A stretch of DNA of 64,000 nt from an uncultured Bacteroides sp. (GCA_902492205.1 CABUKU010000005.1:88573-152572); one strand, 5' to 3'; shown: positions 45,874 to 55,855, counted from the first letter of the stretch. Made by a program: numbers and translations. Notes: generated from the sequence alone by a model not told the origin.

Positions 45874-48800
45874 ATGAAAAAATCAATAAACCTACTGCTA
45901 TTAATCTTATTCGCGCTCCCTGTCTTTTCAACTGCACCCAATATCATCGTGGAGCACTACACAGCGAAGCAGGGATTGCCCAATAATACCGTGTATTGTT
46001 CCTTTAAGGATAGCGACGGTTTTATGTGGTTTGGCACATGGTATGGATTGTGCAGTTTTGACGGCGACAAGTTCAAATCATACAACAACCGGGAGGGAGT
46101 GTCTTCGGATATACCTCCGCGCAAGATACAGTATATACTCGAAGACCGTAATGGCTTTTTGTGGATAAAGACCATCGACCATAAACTATATCTGTTTAAT
46201 AAATGGAAAGAAACCTATCATGCCGTGTATGACGACATGAAGAACTATTCCGAGAATGCACAGATTATCAAGATTCAGGCAACTCCCGAAGGGGATGTGC
46301 TGATGCTGACAAAGAATAAGAACCTGCTTTGCGGCTCAACGGACAAGAACGGTGAGATTACAATCAAGCTTTTATATGACTCGCGTGCCGATGTCAATCC
46401 TTATGACCTGCGGTTGAAGCACAATGCTTTCACCGAGAATAAAGGGTATATCAACTGGATCGGCATTGATTTTAAAATACTTTCTTTCCGCAAGGGAGAG
46501 GCATTGCAGGAGAAGCCGGACGATTTTATTCTTACGAAAATATCGAATAATCCCAAGACTAACTTCACTTCTGCCTATGCCGACAAGAAAAATGTGTTGT
46601 GGATAGGTGATTCGGACGGGCGCTTCTTCAGTGTAAACCCTGAAACGGGGGCGGTTAAGAAGTATGAGCTTGATAATGTAAAAGGGGCAATCCGTAATTT
46701 GCTGGTAACTTCCGATGGGATAGCTTACTTGTGTGTGGAGGGACAAGGTGTTTATGAATATAATGTGGGCAGGCAGTCGTTGCAAAAATTGTCTTTGCCT
46801 CTGCTGCCGGAGAAAGTAACGAATATCTTTGGTGACAGTTATGATAAAATATGGTTTACCGAAGGAGCGCGCGCCATTGTTTACTATGATCCTTTGAACA
46901 GAAGCAACAAGCAGTTCTTGTTGTCGGCAAATAGCAGTTTGGGTAACTTCGAGATGCAGGATGCCGGAGAGCAGGGATTGTTATTCCTCACCCCGTCCGG
47001 TGAAGTTCTTTTCTTTGACCGTGAAGAGTTGACTATGGGCAAGATTGATGGACTGACTCAATTCTCGGATGCGGGGACGGGATTGGTGTTCTTTCATACA
47101 TTCTTTGATGAAGACGGTATCCTTTGGCTTTCTTCGGGTGGAATGGGCGTTTACCGGGTAAACTTTCCCAAGAAGCAATTCCGCTTGTTTGACACAGAGT
47201 TGTTTTGGGAGCATAGTAAGACGAGAGAACCGGGTGTCAAGGCTTTGTTGCAAACGAAGAATGGCGATATTTGGGTAGGAACCCGTTCGCAGGACGTTTA
47301 CAGGTTGGATAAGAACGGACGGTTAAAGCAATTCTTTCCAAAGAATACTTATAACATAGGCAATGTTTACCATATCATGGAAGATGATAAAGGTAACTTG
47401 TGGTTCTCTACCAAAGGAAGTGGCTTGATAAAGGCAGAACAGGACGATGCTTCGCCATCAGGATATAAGTTCACGAGGTTTGTGCACAATGAGCGTATTC
47501 CTTCTTCTATCAGTGGAAACGATGTTTATTTTACATATCAGGACAGCAAGAAGCGTATTTGGGTAGGTCTGTTTGGTGGCGGGCTAAATCTTCTGTCGGA
47601 TGATAACGGGCAAGTTACTTTCATTAATAAATATAACGGATTGATTCAATATCCGCCTTATGGTCTTTATATGGAAGTCCGTAACATTACAGAAGATAAT
47701 GACGGGCGCATTTGGGTAGGAACAATGGATGGATTGATGTCTTTTGACAGTAACTTTAAAACTCCCGCCGAAATTAAGTTTGAAACATACCGCAAGCAGA
47801 GCACCAGCCAAAATACTGCGGACAATGATATATATGTGCTCTATAAGGATGCTTCCTCGCAAATATGGGTAGGAGTGTTCGGTGGTGGATTGAATAAACT
47901 GATTTCCTATGATAAGGAGAAGCATTTGCCCGAGTTCAAGGCTTATGGTGTGAGGGAAGGGCTGCACAATGATGTGATAAGGTCTATTGTTGAAGATAAC
48001 GATGAAAACCTTTGGTTCGTAACCGAAAGCGGGCTTTCACGCTTTGATAAGAAAACGGAACTTTTCCGCAATTATAATAAATATGACGGCCTTCTCGGTG
48101 TTCAGATGGAGGAGGGAACAGCACTTAAAACGTTGAATGGTGAATTGTGGATTGGTTGCCGGGAAGGTATTCTTGTCTTTTCACCTCAAAAGCTCGAAAC
48201 CTATGACAGTGCCTATAAGACATATATTATAGACTTGAAGGTTTCCAATAAAGAACTCCGCAGCTTTGATCCGCCTATTATTGATGGTTCTATCAAATAT
48301 GCGGAGAATATAACACTTGCTCATAACCAGTCGATGTTTACTTTGGAGTTTGCCGCTCTTAACTACTATAACCAAAACAGGATTTCTTACAAATATCTTT
48401 TGGAAGGATATGAAAAGGAATGGCACTTTAATGGTAAGAACCGCATAGCATCTTATACGAATGTGCCTCCGGGTAAGTATGTATTTAAGGTACAGGCGGT
48501 AGATGAAGCCAATCCCGGTTACTTATCCGAGAGGACGTTGCAGGTAACGATTCTTCCGCCTTGGTGGAGAAGTTGGTGGGCTTATACTATATATGGCATT
48601 CTCATTGTAGTTTTGCTGGTTGTTGCCATTAAGCTGAGTTTGTTTATGATAAAGATGAAGAATGATATTTATATCGAACAAAAGCTTTCGGAGTTAAAGA
48701 TCAGGTTCTTCACCAACATATCACATGAACTGCGCACTCCGCTTACTTTAATCAAGGGCCCTATTCAGGAACTCAAGGAAAAAGAGCAACTTTCGGATAA

Positions 48801-50274
48801 GGGCAGGCAATATCTCGGATTGATGGAAAAGAGTACGGAACAAATGCTTCAGCTTGTGAATCAGATACTCGACTTCCGTAAGATTCAGAATGGCAAGCTG
48901 CGTCTGCATGTTTCGCAGATTGATTTGAATAAGATGATTGAGGGTTTCCATAAAGAGTTTATGGTGATGTCTCAGGAGAACGAAATAAATTTCTCATTCC
49001 ACTTGACAAGTGAAAAGATAAAGGTTTGGGTTGACAAGGAGCAGTTGGAGATTGTGGTGCGCAACATCCTTTCCAATGCTTTCAAGTTTACACCTTCCGG
49101 CGGAAATATTACTGTTTCAACGGGAATATCGGGCGACGGTACTTGTTGCTTTATCCGTGTCAAAGATTCGGGAGCGGGAATACCTCAAACCAAACTAACC
49201 GAGATATTCGAGCGCTTCTCTCAAGGGGAAACAAAGAATGCTTATTATCAGGGAACCGGTATCGGACTGGCGCTTTCGAAAGAGATTATTAATTTGCATC
49301 ATGGAACTATCTATGCTGAAAGTGAGGAACAGCATGGAGCAGAGTTTGTCATAGAACTTTTGTTGGGTAAAGAGCACTATAAACCTTCCGAAGTAGATTA
49401 TTATGTAGGCGATAGCGACACTGTGCAGGACATAAAGCCGGAAGAAAAAGCAGCAGAAGAAGATCTTGATACGGAGAAAGAGGAAGAAGAAGTGGATAAT
49501 TCCCTTCCGAGCCTGTTATTGGTGGAAGACAATAAGGATTTGTGTAATATGCTGAAATTGCAGTTGGATGATAAGTTCAATGTGCACATTGCCAATGACG
49601 GTGTGGAGGGTTTGAAGAAAGTACATCTCTATCACCCTGATATTGTGGTAACAGACCAGATGATGCCCGAAATGGATGGAATGGAAATGCTGCAACGAAT
49701 CCGTAAAGACTTCCAGATAAGTCATATCCCTGTTATCATCCTTACGGCAAAGAGTGATGATGAAGCAAAAACAAGAGCAATTACTTTAGGGGCGAATGCT
49801 TATATCACCAAACCGTTCAGCAAAGATTATTTGCTTGCCCGTATAGAGCAATTATTGGGTGAGCGTAAGTTGTTCCGTGAGAAGGTGTGGAAGCAGGATG
49901 AAGAAGTGGATGACAATAACTATGAACAATATCTTGTGAAGAAGGATGTTCAGTTGCTCGAAAAGATTCATCAGGTAATAGAGGAGAACCTTGATAACAG
50001 TGACTTCAATATAGATACGATCGCTTCGAACATAGGATTGAGCCGTTCTGCTTTCTTTAAGAAGCTGAAGAGTCTCACCGGATTGGCTCCTGTGGATTTG
50101 GTAAAGGAAATACGTTTGAATAAGTCTATTGAGTTGATAAAGAATACAGACCTGAGTATTTCTGAAATAGCTTTTGCCGTTGGGTTTAAAGATTCCGGAT
50201 ATTATAGCAAGTGCTTCCGGAAGAAGTATAATCAAACTCCGAGGGAATACATGAATGAATATAGAAAGTCCTGA
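45874..50274 (+). CDS. Hybrid two-component system regulator (HTCS)
   Basis: The Met at 45874 begins a signal peptide and is preferred over 45859 (1466 aa). The periplasmic sensor consists of two-bladed-propeller Reg_prop repeats (about 25-760, many GxIWVGT motifs) and a Y_Y_Y domain (about 790-890). A membrane helix (about 902-925) leads to HisKA with His951 in NISHELRTP. An HATPase follows (about 1055-1170, NILSNAFKFTPSGGN and DSGAGIP). The receiver domain has Asp near 1261 in VTDQMMPEMDG, and an AraC-type DNA-binding domain (about 1365-1466) ends the protein. HTCS proteins bind a specific oligosaccharide and activate the matching locus. It is a local regulator of the RG-II genes and has its own housekeeping promoter. 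Confidence 0.97.
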   Translation: MKKSINLLLLILFALPVFSTAPNIIVEHYTAKQGLPNNTVYCSFKDSDGFMWFGTWYGLCSFDGDKFKSYNNREGVSSDIPPRKIQYILEDRNGFLWIKTIDHKLYLFNKWKETYHAVYDDMKNYSENAQIIKIQATPEGDVLMLTKNKNLLCGSTDKNGEITIKLLYDSRADVNPYDLRLKHNAFTENKGYINWIGIDFKILSFRKGEALQEKPDDFILTKISNNPKTNFTSAYADKKNVLWIGDSDGRFFSVNPETGAVKKYELDNVKGAIRNLLVTSDGIAYLCVEGQGVYEYNVGRQSLQKLSLPLLPEKVTNIFGDSYDKIWFTEGARAIVYYDPLNRSNKQFLLSANSSLGNFEMQDAGEQGLLFLTPSGEVLFFDREELTMGKIDGLTQFSDAGTGLVFFHTFFDEDGILWLSSGGMGVYRVNFPKKQFRLFDTELFWEHSKTREPGVKALLQTKNGDIWVGTRSQDVYRLDKNGRLKQFFPKNTYNIGNVYHIMEDDKGNLWFSTKGSGLIKAEQDDASPSGYKFTRFVHNERIPSSISGNDVYFTYQDSKKRIWVGLFGGGLNLLSDDNGQVTFINKYNGLIQYPPYGLYMEVRNITEDNDGRIWVGTMDGLMSFDSNFKTPAEIKFETYRKQSTSQNTADNDIYVLYKDASSQIWVGVFGGGLNKLISYDKEKHLPEFKAYGVREGLHNDVIRSIVEDNDENLWFVTESGLSRFDKKTELFRNYNKYDGLLGVQMEEGTALKTLNGELWIGCREGILVFSPQKLETYDSAYKTYIIDLKVSNKELRSFDPPIIDGSIKYAENITLAHNQSMFTLEFAALNYYNQNRISYKYLLEGYEKEWHFNGKNRIASYTNVPPGKYVFKVQAVDEANPGYLSERTLQVTILPPWWRSWWAYTIYGILIVVLLVVAIKLSLFMIKMKNDIYIEQKLSELKIRFFTNISHELRTPLTLIKGPIQELKEKEQLSDKGRQYLGLMEKSTEQMLQLVNQILDFRKIQNGKLRLHVSQIDLNKMIEGFHKEFMVMSQENEINFSFHLTSEKIKVWVDKEQLEIVVRNILSNAFKFTPSGGNITVSTGISGDGTCCFIRVKDSGAGIPQTKLTEIFERFSQGETKNAYYQGTGIGLALSKEIINLHHGTIYAESEEQHGAEFVIELLLGKEHYKPSEVDYYVGDSDTVQDIKPEEKAAEEDLDTEKEEEEVDNSLPSLLLVEDNKDLCNMLKLQLDDKFNVHIANDGVEGLKKVHLYHPDIVVTDQMMPEMDGMEMLQRIRKDFQISHIPVIILTAKSDDEAKTRAITLGANAYITKPFSKDYLLARIEQLLGERKLFREKVWKQDEEVDDNNYEQYLVKKDVQLLEKIHQVIEENLDNSDFNIDTIASNIGLSRSAFFKKLKSLTGLAPVDLVKEIRLNKSIELIKNTDLSISEIAFAVGFKDSGYYSKCFRKKYNQTPREYMNEYRKS

Positions 50275-50282
50275 AACGTTGA

Positions 50283-50307
50283 TTACAAAAAGCTTTTTTG
50301 TTCGTTT
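50283..50307 (+). promoter_or_regulatory. Candidate ECF-type promoter (degenerate) of the PL1 operon
   Basis: TTAC at 50283-50286, a 16-base spacer, then CGTTT at 50303-50307, ending 21 bases before the PL1 start. It differs by one base in each box from the other five elements but keeps the exact spacing. Confidence 0.45.
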
Positions 50308-50328
50308 AGTTAGAAATAAAACCAGTAA

Positions 50329-52020
50329 ATGAAAACGAATACACTAAAGAAAGCTTTGTCAGTTTTAGCACTGACTGCATTTGTATTGCCATTGGCTGCC
50401 CAATATCCGGTAATTCCGGATTCTGTGAAACAAAGAGCAGCCAAACAGGAAGAAGAATATGATAAGAAATTGGACGCTGCTTGGGAAAAAGCATTGCCGA
50501 TAGTAATGGAAGAAGCACAAAAAGGCCGTCCTTATAAACCTTGGGCTTCTAAACCGGAAGATTTGTTAAAGAATGATATTCCTGCGTTTCCGGGTGCAGA
50601 AGGAGGAGGTGCTTATACTGCCGGCGGACGTGGCGGAAAAGTAATTGTAGTAACTTCTCTTGCCGACGAAGGTCCCGGAACTTTACGTGAAGCATGTGAA
50701 ACCGGTGGAGCCCGCATCATAGTATTCAATGTCGGCGGAGTAATTAAACTAAGCAGAGCCATAAATGTAAGAGCTCCTTATATTACTATTGCCGGACAAA
50801 CGGCTCCGGGCGACGGCATCTGTATAACCGGTAATTCTTTCCTGATTGATACACATGATGTGATTATCCGTCACATGCGCTTCCGTCGTGGAGCTCAGGA
50901 CGTTGCATTCCGTGATGATGCGTTAGGAGGCAATGCTGTGGGAAACATTATTATAGACCACTGTTCGGCAAGTTGGGGATTGGATGAAAATATGTCTATT
51001 TACCGTCATGTGTATAATCGTGGAGCAGACGGGTATGGATTGAAACTGCCAACTGTGAATATTACGATTCAGAACTCAATGTTTACAGAGGCGCTTGATA
51101 CTTATAATCATGCCTTTGGTGCAACCATTGGGGGACATAACAGTATGTTTGCCCGCAATTTATTTGCATGTAATATCAGCCGTAACTGTTCTGTTGGCAT
51201 GAATGGAGGTTTCAACTTCGTAAATAACGTAGTCTTCAACTGGTGGAACCGATCGGTAGATGGTGGAGATAATACAAGTTTATTCAATATCATCAATAAC
51301 TATTATAAACCGGGACCTATCACTCCGCTTGACAAACCTATCTCTTATCGTATTTTGAAACCGGAAGCGGGACGTGACAAGAGCAAGCCTGTTTCTTTTG
51401 GTAAGGCTTATGTGAATGGTAATATAGTGGAAGGTAATGCAAAAGTAACAAAGAATAACTGGGACGGTGGTGTTCAGGTATTCGATGAGGCCCATGCAGG
51501 TGAACACATGAAGAATATTAAAGTAGACCAACCTTTCGACATGCCGCATGTAACAATTATGAATACCAAGAAAGCTTATGGTTATGTGTTGGATAATGTA
51601 GGAGCTACTTTCCCGAAAAGAGATGCCGTGGATGCTCGTATCATAAAGACGGTTCGTACAGGTAAGCCTACTTATGTGGAAAATGCTCCCGAATATCTTC
51701 CTTCTTATGTGAAAAGACGTTTGCCGAAAGATTCTTATAAGAAAGGCATAATCTATGATATTCGTCAAGTGGGCGGACTTCCGGAATATAAAAACGGAAA
51801 TGCTTTAGTTGACTCTGACGGCGATGGCATGCCAGATGCATGGGAAATTAAATATGGTTTGAATCCGAATGATCCGGCAGATGCAGTGAAAGATTGTAAT
51901 GGCGATGGATATACCAATATTGAGAAATACATCAATGGCATTGATCCGAGCAAGAAAGTAGATTGGAAAGATGTGAAGAACAACTACGATACTTTAGCTA
52001 AACGTAAAAGTCTGTTATAA
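50329..52020 (+). CDS. PL1 family pectate lyase
   Basis: A 563-residue protein with a signal peptide (to about 24). A right-handed beta-helix of polysaccharide lyase family 1 covers about 85-480, with FPGAEGGGAYTAGGRGGKV at its start, VIIRHMRFRRG and CSASWGLDENMSIYRH. The C-terminus (about 500-545) has two calcium-binding-type repeats (DSDGDGMPDAWEIKYGLNPN and DCNGDGYTNIEKYINGI). It should cut the de-esterified galacturonan stretches that carry or flank RG-II by beta-elimination. It overlaps the next gene by one base (TAATG), so the two are a coupled pair. Its promoter has the ECF-type spacing. Confidence 0.9.
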   Translation: MKTNTLKKALSVLALTAFVLPLAAQYPVIPDSVKQRAAKQEEEYDKKLDAAWEKALPIVMEEAQKGRPYKPWASKPEDLLKNDIPAFPGAEGGGAYTAGGRGGKVIVVTSLADEGPGTLREACETGGARIIVFNVGGVIKLSRAINVRAPYITIAGQTAPGDGICITGNSFLIDTHDVIIRHMRFRRGAQDVAFRDDALGGNAVGNIIIDHCSASWGLDENMSIYRHVYNRGADGYGLKLPTVNITIQNSMFTEALDTYNHAFGATIGGHNSMFARNLFACNISRNCSVGMNGGFNFVNNVVFNWWNRSVDGGDNTSLFNIINNYYKPGPITPLDKPISYRILKPEAGRDKSKPVSFGKAYVNGNIVEGNAKVTKNNWDGGVQVFDEAHAGEHMKNIKVDQPFDMPHVTIMNTKKAYGYVLDNVGATFPKRDAVDARIIKTVRTGKPTYVENAPEYLPSYVKRRLPKDSYKKGIIYDIRQVGGLPEYKNGNALVDSDGDGMPDAWEIKYGLNPNDPADAVKDCNGDGYTNIEKYINGIDPSKKVDWKDVKNNYDTLAKRKSLL

Positions 52021-55000
52021 TGAAAAATAGATTATTCAAAAGTATAGCTTTATCTTTACTAATGGGAAGTGTGCAGCAATTAGCTGCACAAACCTTTCCA
52101 TTGCAGGTGAAAGAAGATAAGCTGATTTATACCCCGGATGCACGTGGAAACCGTATTCTCGATTTCTCGTCTTGTGGGTATAGAAGTTCTGAAACAGATA
52201 TTCCGGACGTTCCGAATCAAGTGTTCGTCTCTTGGCGGGAAGGAGATTGTTCTGCCGTTATTCAGCGTGCCATAGATTATGTGTCCTCTTTGAAACCCGA
52301 TAAAAACGGCTTTAAGGGGACAGTTTTGTTAGGTGAAGGAACATTTAGTCTTGATAATGGATTGACTATTTCTACATCAGGAGTTGTGCTTCGCGGAGTA
52401 GATAAAGACAAGACGATTCTTGTGAAGAAGGGGGTGGACAGAGGTTCACTTTTGAGAATCGAGGGGCGAAATGATTATAAGGTACAAGATACACTGAATG
52501 TCATTTCCGATTATATTCCTGTTAATACATTGACTTTTGAAGTTTCTTCCGCCTCCCGGTTGAAAAAAGGAGATAGAATAACAGTTGTCCGCCCTTCAAC
52601 AAAGGAGTGGATTCAATCTATCGGTTGTGATATTTTCGGTGGAGGCATTGGTGCTCTTGGTTGGAAAACGGGAGATACGGATCTGAGTTGGGATAGAACG
52701 GTGACCAATGTTTTTGGTAATCAAATCACAATTGATGTACCTTTGACAGTAGCAGTCGATAAGAAGTTCGGTGGTGCTGTGGCATTGCCTTATCAATGGG
52801 ATGGAAGAATCTCTGATAGCGGAGTTGAGAATATGACATTGGTTTCTGATTATGATACCAATTATTCCAAAGATGAAAATCATTGTTGGACAGGTGTTTC
52901 TATTGGAAATGCTGAAAACTGCTGGGTGCGTAGGGTAAATTTCAAGCACTTTGCCGGAAGTGCAGTCTTTGTGCAACGGACTTCTTCCAAGGTTACTGTG
53001 GAAGATTGTATTTCCAAAGAACCGGTATCCGAAATAGGAGGAATGCGCAGACGTACATTCTTTACAATGGGACAGCAAACCCTGATACAAAGATGCTATT
53101 CGGAACATGGTATCCACGACTTTGCTGCCGGAGCTAATGCGCCGGGACCGAATGCTTTTGTGCAATGTGATTCTAAAGAATCTTTAGGTTTCAGTGGTTC
53201 CATTGATTCATGGGCTTGCGGATTACTGTTTGATATAGTGAATATTGACGGACATAACTTGTCTTATAAGAATTTGGGACAGGATAAGAAGGGTGCAGGT
53301 TGGGGAACGTCAAACAGTTTGTTTTGGCAATGTACTGCGGCCGAAATAGAATGTTACACTCCTGCCGAAGATGCGCAAAACCGGGCATATGGCTGTTGGG
53401 CACAATTCTCGGGTGATGGGCAATGGGCCGAATCTAATAATCATGTTCATCCGCGTAGCATATTTTATGCACAGTTGGAAGAACGTTTAAACAAAGATTG
53501 TTCTGCACGTGCCGGAATATTGCCATTGAATACCAGTGCAACAAGCAGCCCTACTGTGGAACAGGCCGAAGAATGGGCAAAGATTGCTTTTACTCCTCGT
53601 CTCACTATGGAGGTTTGGATTAATCAGGGAACCTTCCCAGCCGATGTGGCTTTTGCCAATTTAAAGAGCATTGATGATATAAAGTATAAGGTTGTTGATG
53701 TTCCTAAAGTAGTTAACCATATCAGTGTGGCCGATGGTCGTTTGGTTATGAACGGAGAACTTTTAGTGGGAGGAATGCATGATGTTCCTTGGTGGAATGG
53801 AAGTTTGAAAACTAATTTTCTGCCAAAAGCCAAACCTCATGTTACCCGTTTTGTTCCCGATATGGAAGGACTTGGCTTGACAGACCGCATAGACTCTGTT
53901 GTTTCTTATATGAAGAAGAATCAAATATTGGTTTTGCATCATAATTATGGACTTTGGTATGACCGCCGTCGTGATGACCATGAACGCATTCGTCGCCGTG
54001 ACGGTGATGTTTGGGCACCTTTCTATGAACAGCCTTTTGCCCGCAGCAGTCAGGGAACAGCTTGGGAAGGGCTGAGCAAATATGACTTGACGAAGCCTAA
54101 CACTTGGTATTGGTATCGTTTGAAGAGTTTTGCAGACAAGGCAGAACAGGAAGGTTTGCTGCTGTTTCATGAGAACTATTTTCAGCACAATATCTTGGAA
54201 GCCGGAGCACATTGGGTAGACTGTCCGTGGCGTTCTGCCAATAATATCAATAATACCGATTTCCCCGAACCTGTACCGTTTGCGGGGGATAAGAGAATCT
54301 TCATGGCAGAGTATTTCTATGATATTAATCATCCGGTGAGACGCGAACTTCATAGAAATTATATCCGTCAATGCCTGAATAGCTTTGCCGATAATGAGAA
54401 TGTAGTGCAGATGATAAGCGAAGAGTTTACCGGGCCGTTACATTTCGTTCAATTCTGGTTGGATGTAATTGCGGAATGGGAAGCCGAAACAGGGAAGCAT
54501 GCTTTGGTAGCTTTGAGTACGACAAAAGATGTACAAGATGCTATCCTGAAGGATGAAAAGCGTTCCAAGGTGGTAGACATTATTGATATTAAATACTGGC
54601 ATTATAAGGCGGACGGAATATTTGCTCCCGAAGGAGGAAAGAATATGGCTCCCCGTCAGCACATGCGTAAAATGAAAGTGGGTAAAGTAACTTTCGATGA
54701 AGCATACAAAGCTGTTAGTGAATATCGTCAGAAATACCCCGATAAGGCTGTGACTTTCTTTGCACAGAATTATCCGGCAATGGCATGGGCTTCTTTCATG
54801 GCAGGTGGTTCTTGTCCTGTACTTCCTGTTACGGATAAAGCCTTCCTGAAGGAGGCTGCAACCATGAAAATGGTAGAAACAGGTACGGATGCCTATAAAG
54901 AAATGGTAAATTCTGGTAAAAGCGTTATCATTTATTCCAAGTCAAAGGAAAATATACCCGTACAACTTGAAAAAGGGAAGTATATTTTAAGGAAGATAAA

Positions 55001-55103
55001 TCCAAACAATGGTGAAATAGAACTTGTTTCCAAGTCTGTAAAAGGAGGACAGACTTACCAACTGAATGCTGCTTCCGGCGTTTATTGGTTCAGTAAGCAG
55101 TAA
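52020..55103 (+). CDS. DUF4955-type large secreted protein (beta-helix N-terminus)
   Basis: A 1027-residue protein with a signal peptide (to about 24). Residues about 70-500 read as a pectate-lyase-like beta-helix (CSAVIQRAIDYVSSL, then GTVLLGEGTFSLDNGLTIST). About 560-1027 form a second part resembling DUF4955, with an alpha/beta pattern (YMKKNQILVLHHNYGLWYDR, then VDIIDIKYWHYKADG). No catalytic activity is known to me for this combination. Its one-base overlap with the PL1 gene and its place in an RG-II locus make it a good candidate for an uncharacterised pectin-active enzyme or binding protein. Confidence 0.75.
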   Translation: MKNRLFKSIALSLLMGSVQQLAAQTFPLQVKEDKLIYTPDARGNRILDFSSCGYRSSETDIPDVPNQVFVSWREGDCSAVIQRAIDYVSSLKPDKNGFKGTVLLGEGTFSLDNGLTISTSGVVLRGVDKDKTILVKKGVDRGSLLRIEGRNDYKVQDTLNVISDYIPVNTLTFEVSSASRLKKGDRITVVRPSTKEWIQSIGCDIFGGGIGALGWKTGDTDLSWDRTVTNVFGNQITIDVPLTVAVDKKFGGAVALPYQWDGRISDSGVENMTLVSDYDTNYSKDENHCWTGVSIGNAENCWVRRVNFKHFAGSAVFVQRTSSKVTVEDCISKEPVSEIGGMRRRTFFTMGQQTLIQRCYSEHGIHDFAAGANAPGPNAFVQCDSKESLGFSGSIDSWACGLLFDIVNIDGHNLSYKNLGQDKKGAGWGTSNSLFWQCTAAEIECYTPAEDAQNRAYGCWAQFSGDGQWAESNNHVHPRSIFYAQLEERLNKDCSARAGILPLNTSATSSPTVEQAEEWAKIAFTPRLTMEVWINQGTFPADVAFANLKSIDDIKYKVVDVPKVVNHISVADGRLVMNGELLVGGMHDVPWWNGSLKTNFLPKAKPHVTRFVPDMEGLGLTDRIDSVVSYMKKNQILVLHHNYGLWYDRRRDDHERIRRRDGDVWAPFYEQPFARSSQGTAWEGLSKYDLTKPNTWYWYRLKSFADKAEQEGLLLFHENYFQHNILEAGAHWVDCPWRSANNINNTDFPEPVPFAGDKRIFMAEYFYDINHPVRRELHRNYIRQCLNSFADNENVVQMISEEFTGPLHFVQFWLDVIAEWEAETGKHALVALSTTKDVQDAILKDEKRSKVVDIIDIKYWHYKADGIFAPEGGKNMAPRQHMRKMKVGKVTFDEAYKAVSEYRQKYPDKAVTFFAQNYPAMAWASFMAGGSCPVLPVTDKAFLKEAATMKMVETGTDAYKEMVNSGKSVIIYSKSKENIPVQLEKGKYILRKINPNNGEIELVSKSVKGGQTYQLNAASGVYWFSKQ

Positions 55104-55126
55104 TGTTCTTGTTATATTAATAAGGT

Positions 55127-55155
55127 AAAGGCGGGATGTTTCCCGCCTTTCTTGT
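55127..55155 (+). terminator. Intrinsic terminator after the DUF4955-type gene
   Basis: AAAGGCGGGA (55127-55136) and TCCCGCCTTT (55141-55150) form a perfect 10-bp stem with a four-base loop followed by CTTGTTTT. Confidence 0.85.
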
Positions 55156-55231
55156 TTTATGTTCTATAACACAATACCTGAAATTCCTTTTCAATAACCA
55201 AATATTCCCTAACGAAGGTGGTGAGGTTGCG

Positions 55232-55239
55232 TAGATTTG
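55232..55239 (+). promoter_or_regulatory. Bacteroides-type -7 box (TAGATTTG) before the second ECF sigma gene
   Basis: TAGATTTG fits TAnnTTTG and lies 31 bases before the start codon. No clear -33 box is seen. Confidence 0.5.
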
Positions 55240-55270
55240 CAACATCAGATTTAAACCAACTAACTATACC

Positions 55271-55855
55271 ATGATAGAACATAACGAACTTAGAAAAGCA
55301 CAATCCGTTGATATGGAAGCAATGGCAATTCAGTTACTATCCGATTTTCAGTCAGGAAATGTAAAGGCATTCTCTAAACTTTATGATTTGTATGTGAACA
55401 TACTATTCAATTACGGATGTAGATTGACTACTGATAAAGAACTGTTGAAAGACTGTATTCACGATGTCTTTGTGAAAATCTACACCAAAAAGGACGAACT
55501 GGGTAATGTATCCAATATCAAATCTTATCTTTTCATCTCTTTAAAGAACAAGCTTTGTGATGAAAGCCGCAAGAGAGTGAATGTTTCTGATGCTGCCATA
55601 GAGGATTTAACAGTACTATCTTCTGATGACGTGGAGAACAACTATCTTGTTTCTGAAAAGCAAAGAATAGAAAAAAGCGTTGTCAAGAAACTCTTGGGAC
55701 AGCTTTCGGAACGTCAGCGTGAAGCATTTACTCTTTATTATCTGGAAGAGAGAGAATACGATGATATTTGCCGCATTATGAATATGAACTATCAATCGGT
55801 ACGTAATTTGATGCACAGGGGAATGCTTAAACTCCGTAGTATCACAGATAATTAA
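55271..55855 (+). CDS. ECF-family RNA polymerase sigma factor (second)
   Basis: A 194-residue sigma factor. Region 2 spans about 25-100 (FSKLYDLYVNILFNYGCRL, then LLKDCIHDVFVKIYTKKDEL and SIKSYLFISLKNKLCD-type sequence). Region 4 spans about 135-190 (LLGQLSERQREAFTLYYLEE, then YDDICRIMNMNYQSVRNL). It lies directly behind the PL1/DUF4955 operon and has its own -7 box. The expected anti-sigma gene downstream is reduced to an 80-residue remnant. It is a second candidate for reading the GTAC-N16/17-CGTCT promoters. Confidence 0.95.
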   Translation: MIEHNELRKAQSVDMEAMAIQLLSDFQSGNVKAFSKLYDLYVNILFNYGCRLTTDKELLKDCIHDVFVKIYTKKDELGNVSNIKSYLFISLKNKLCDESRKRVNVSDAAIEDLTVLSSDDVENNYLVSEKQRIEKSVVKKLLGQLSERQREAFTLYYLEEREYDDICRIMNMNYQSVRNLMHRGMLKLRSITDN

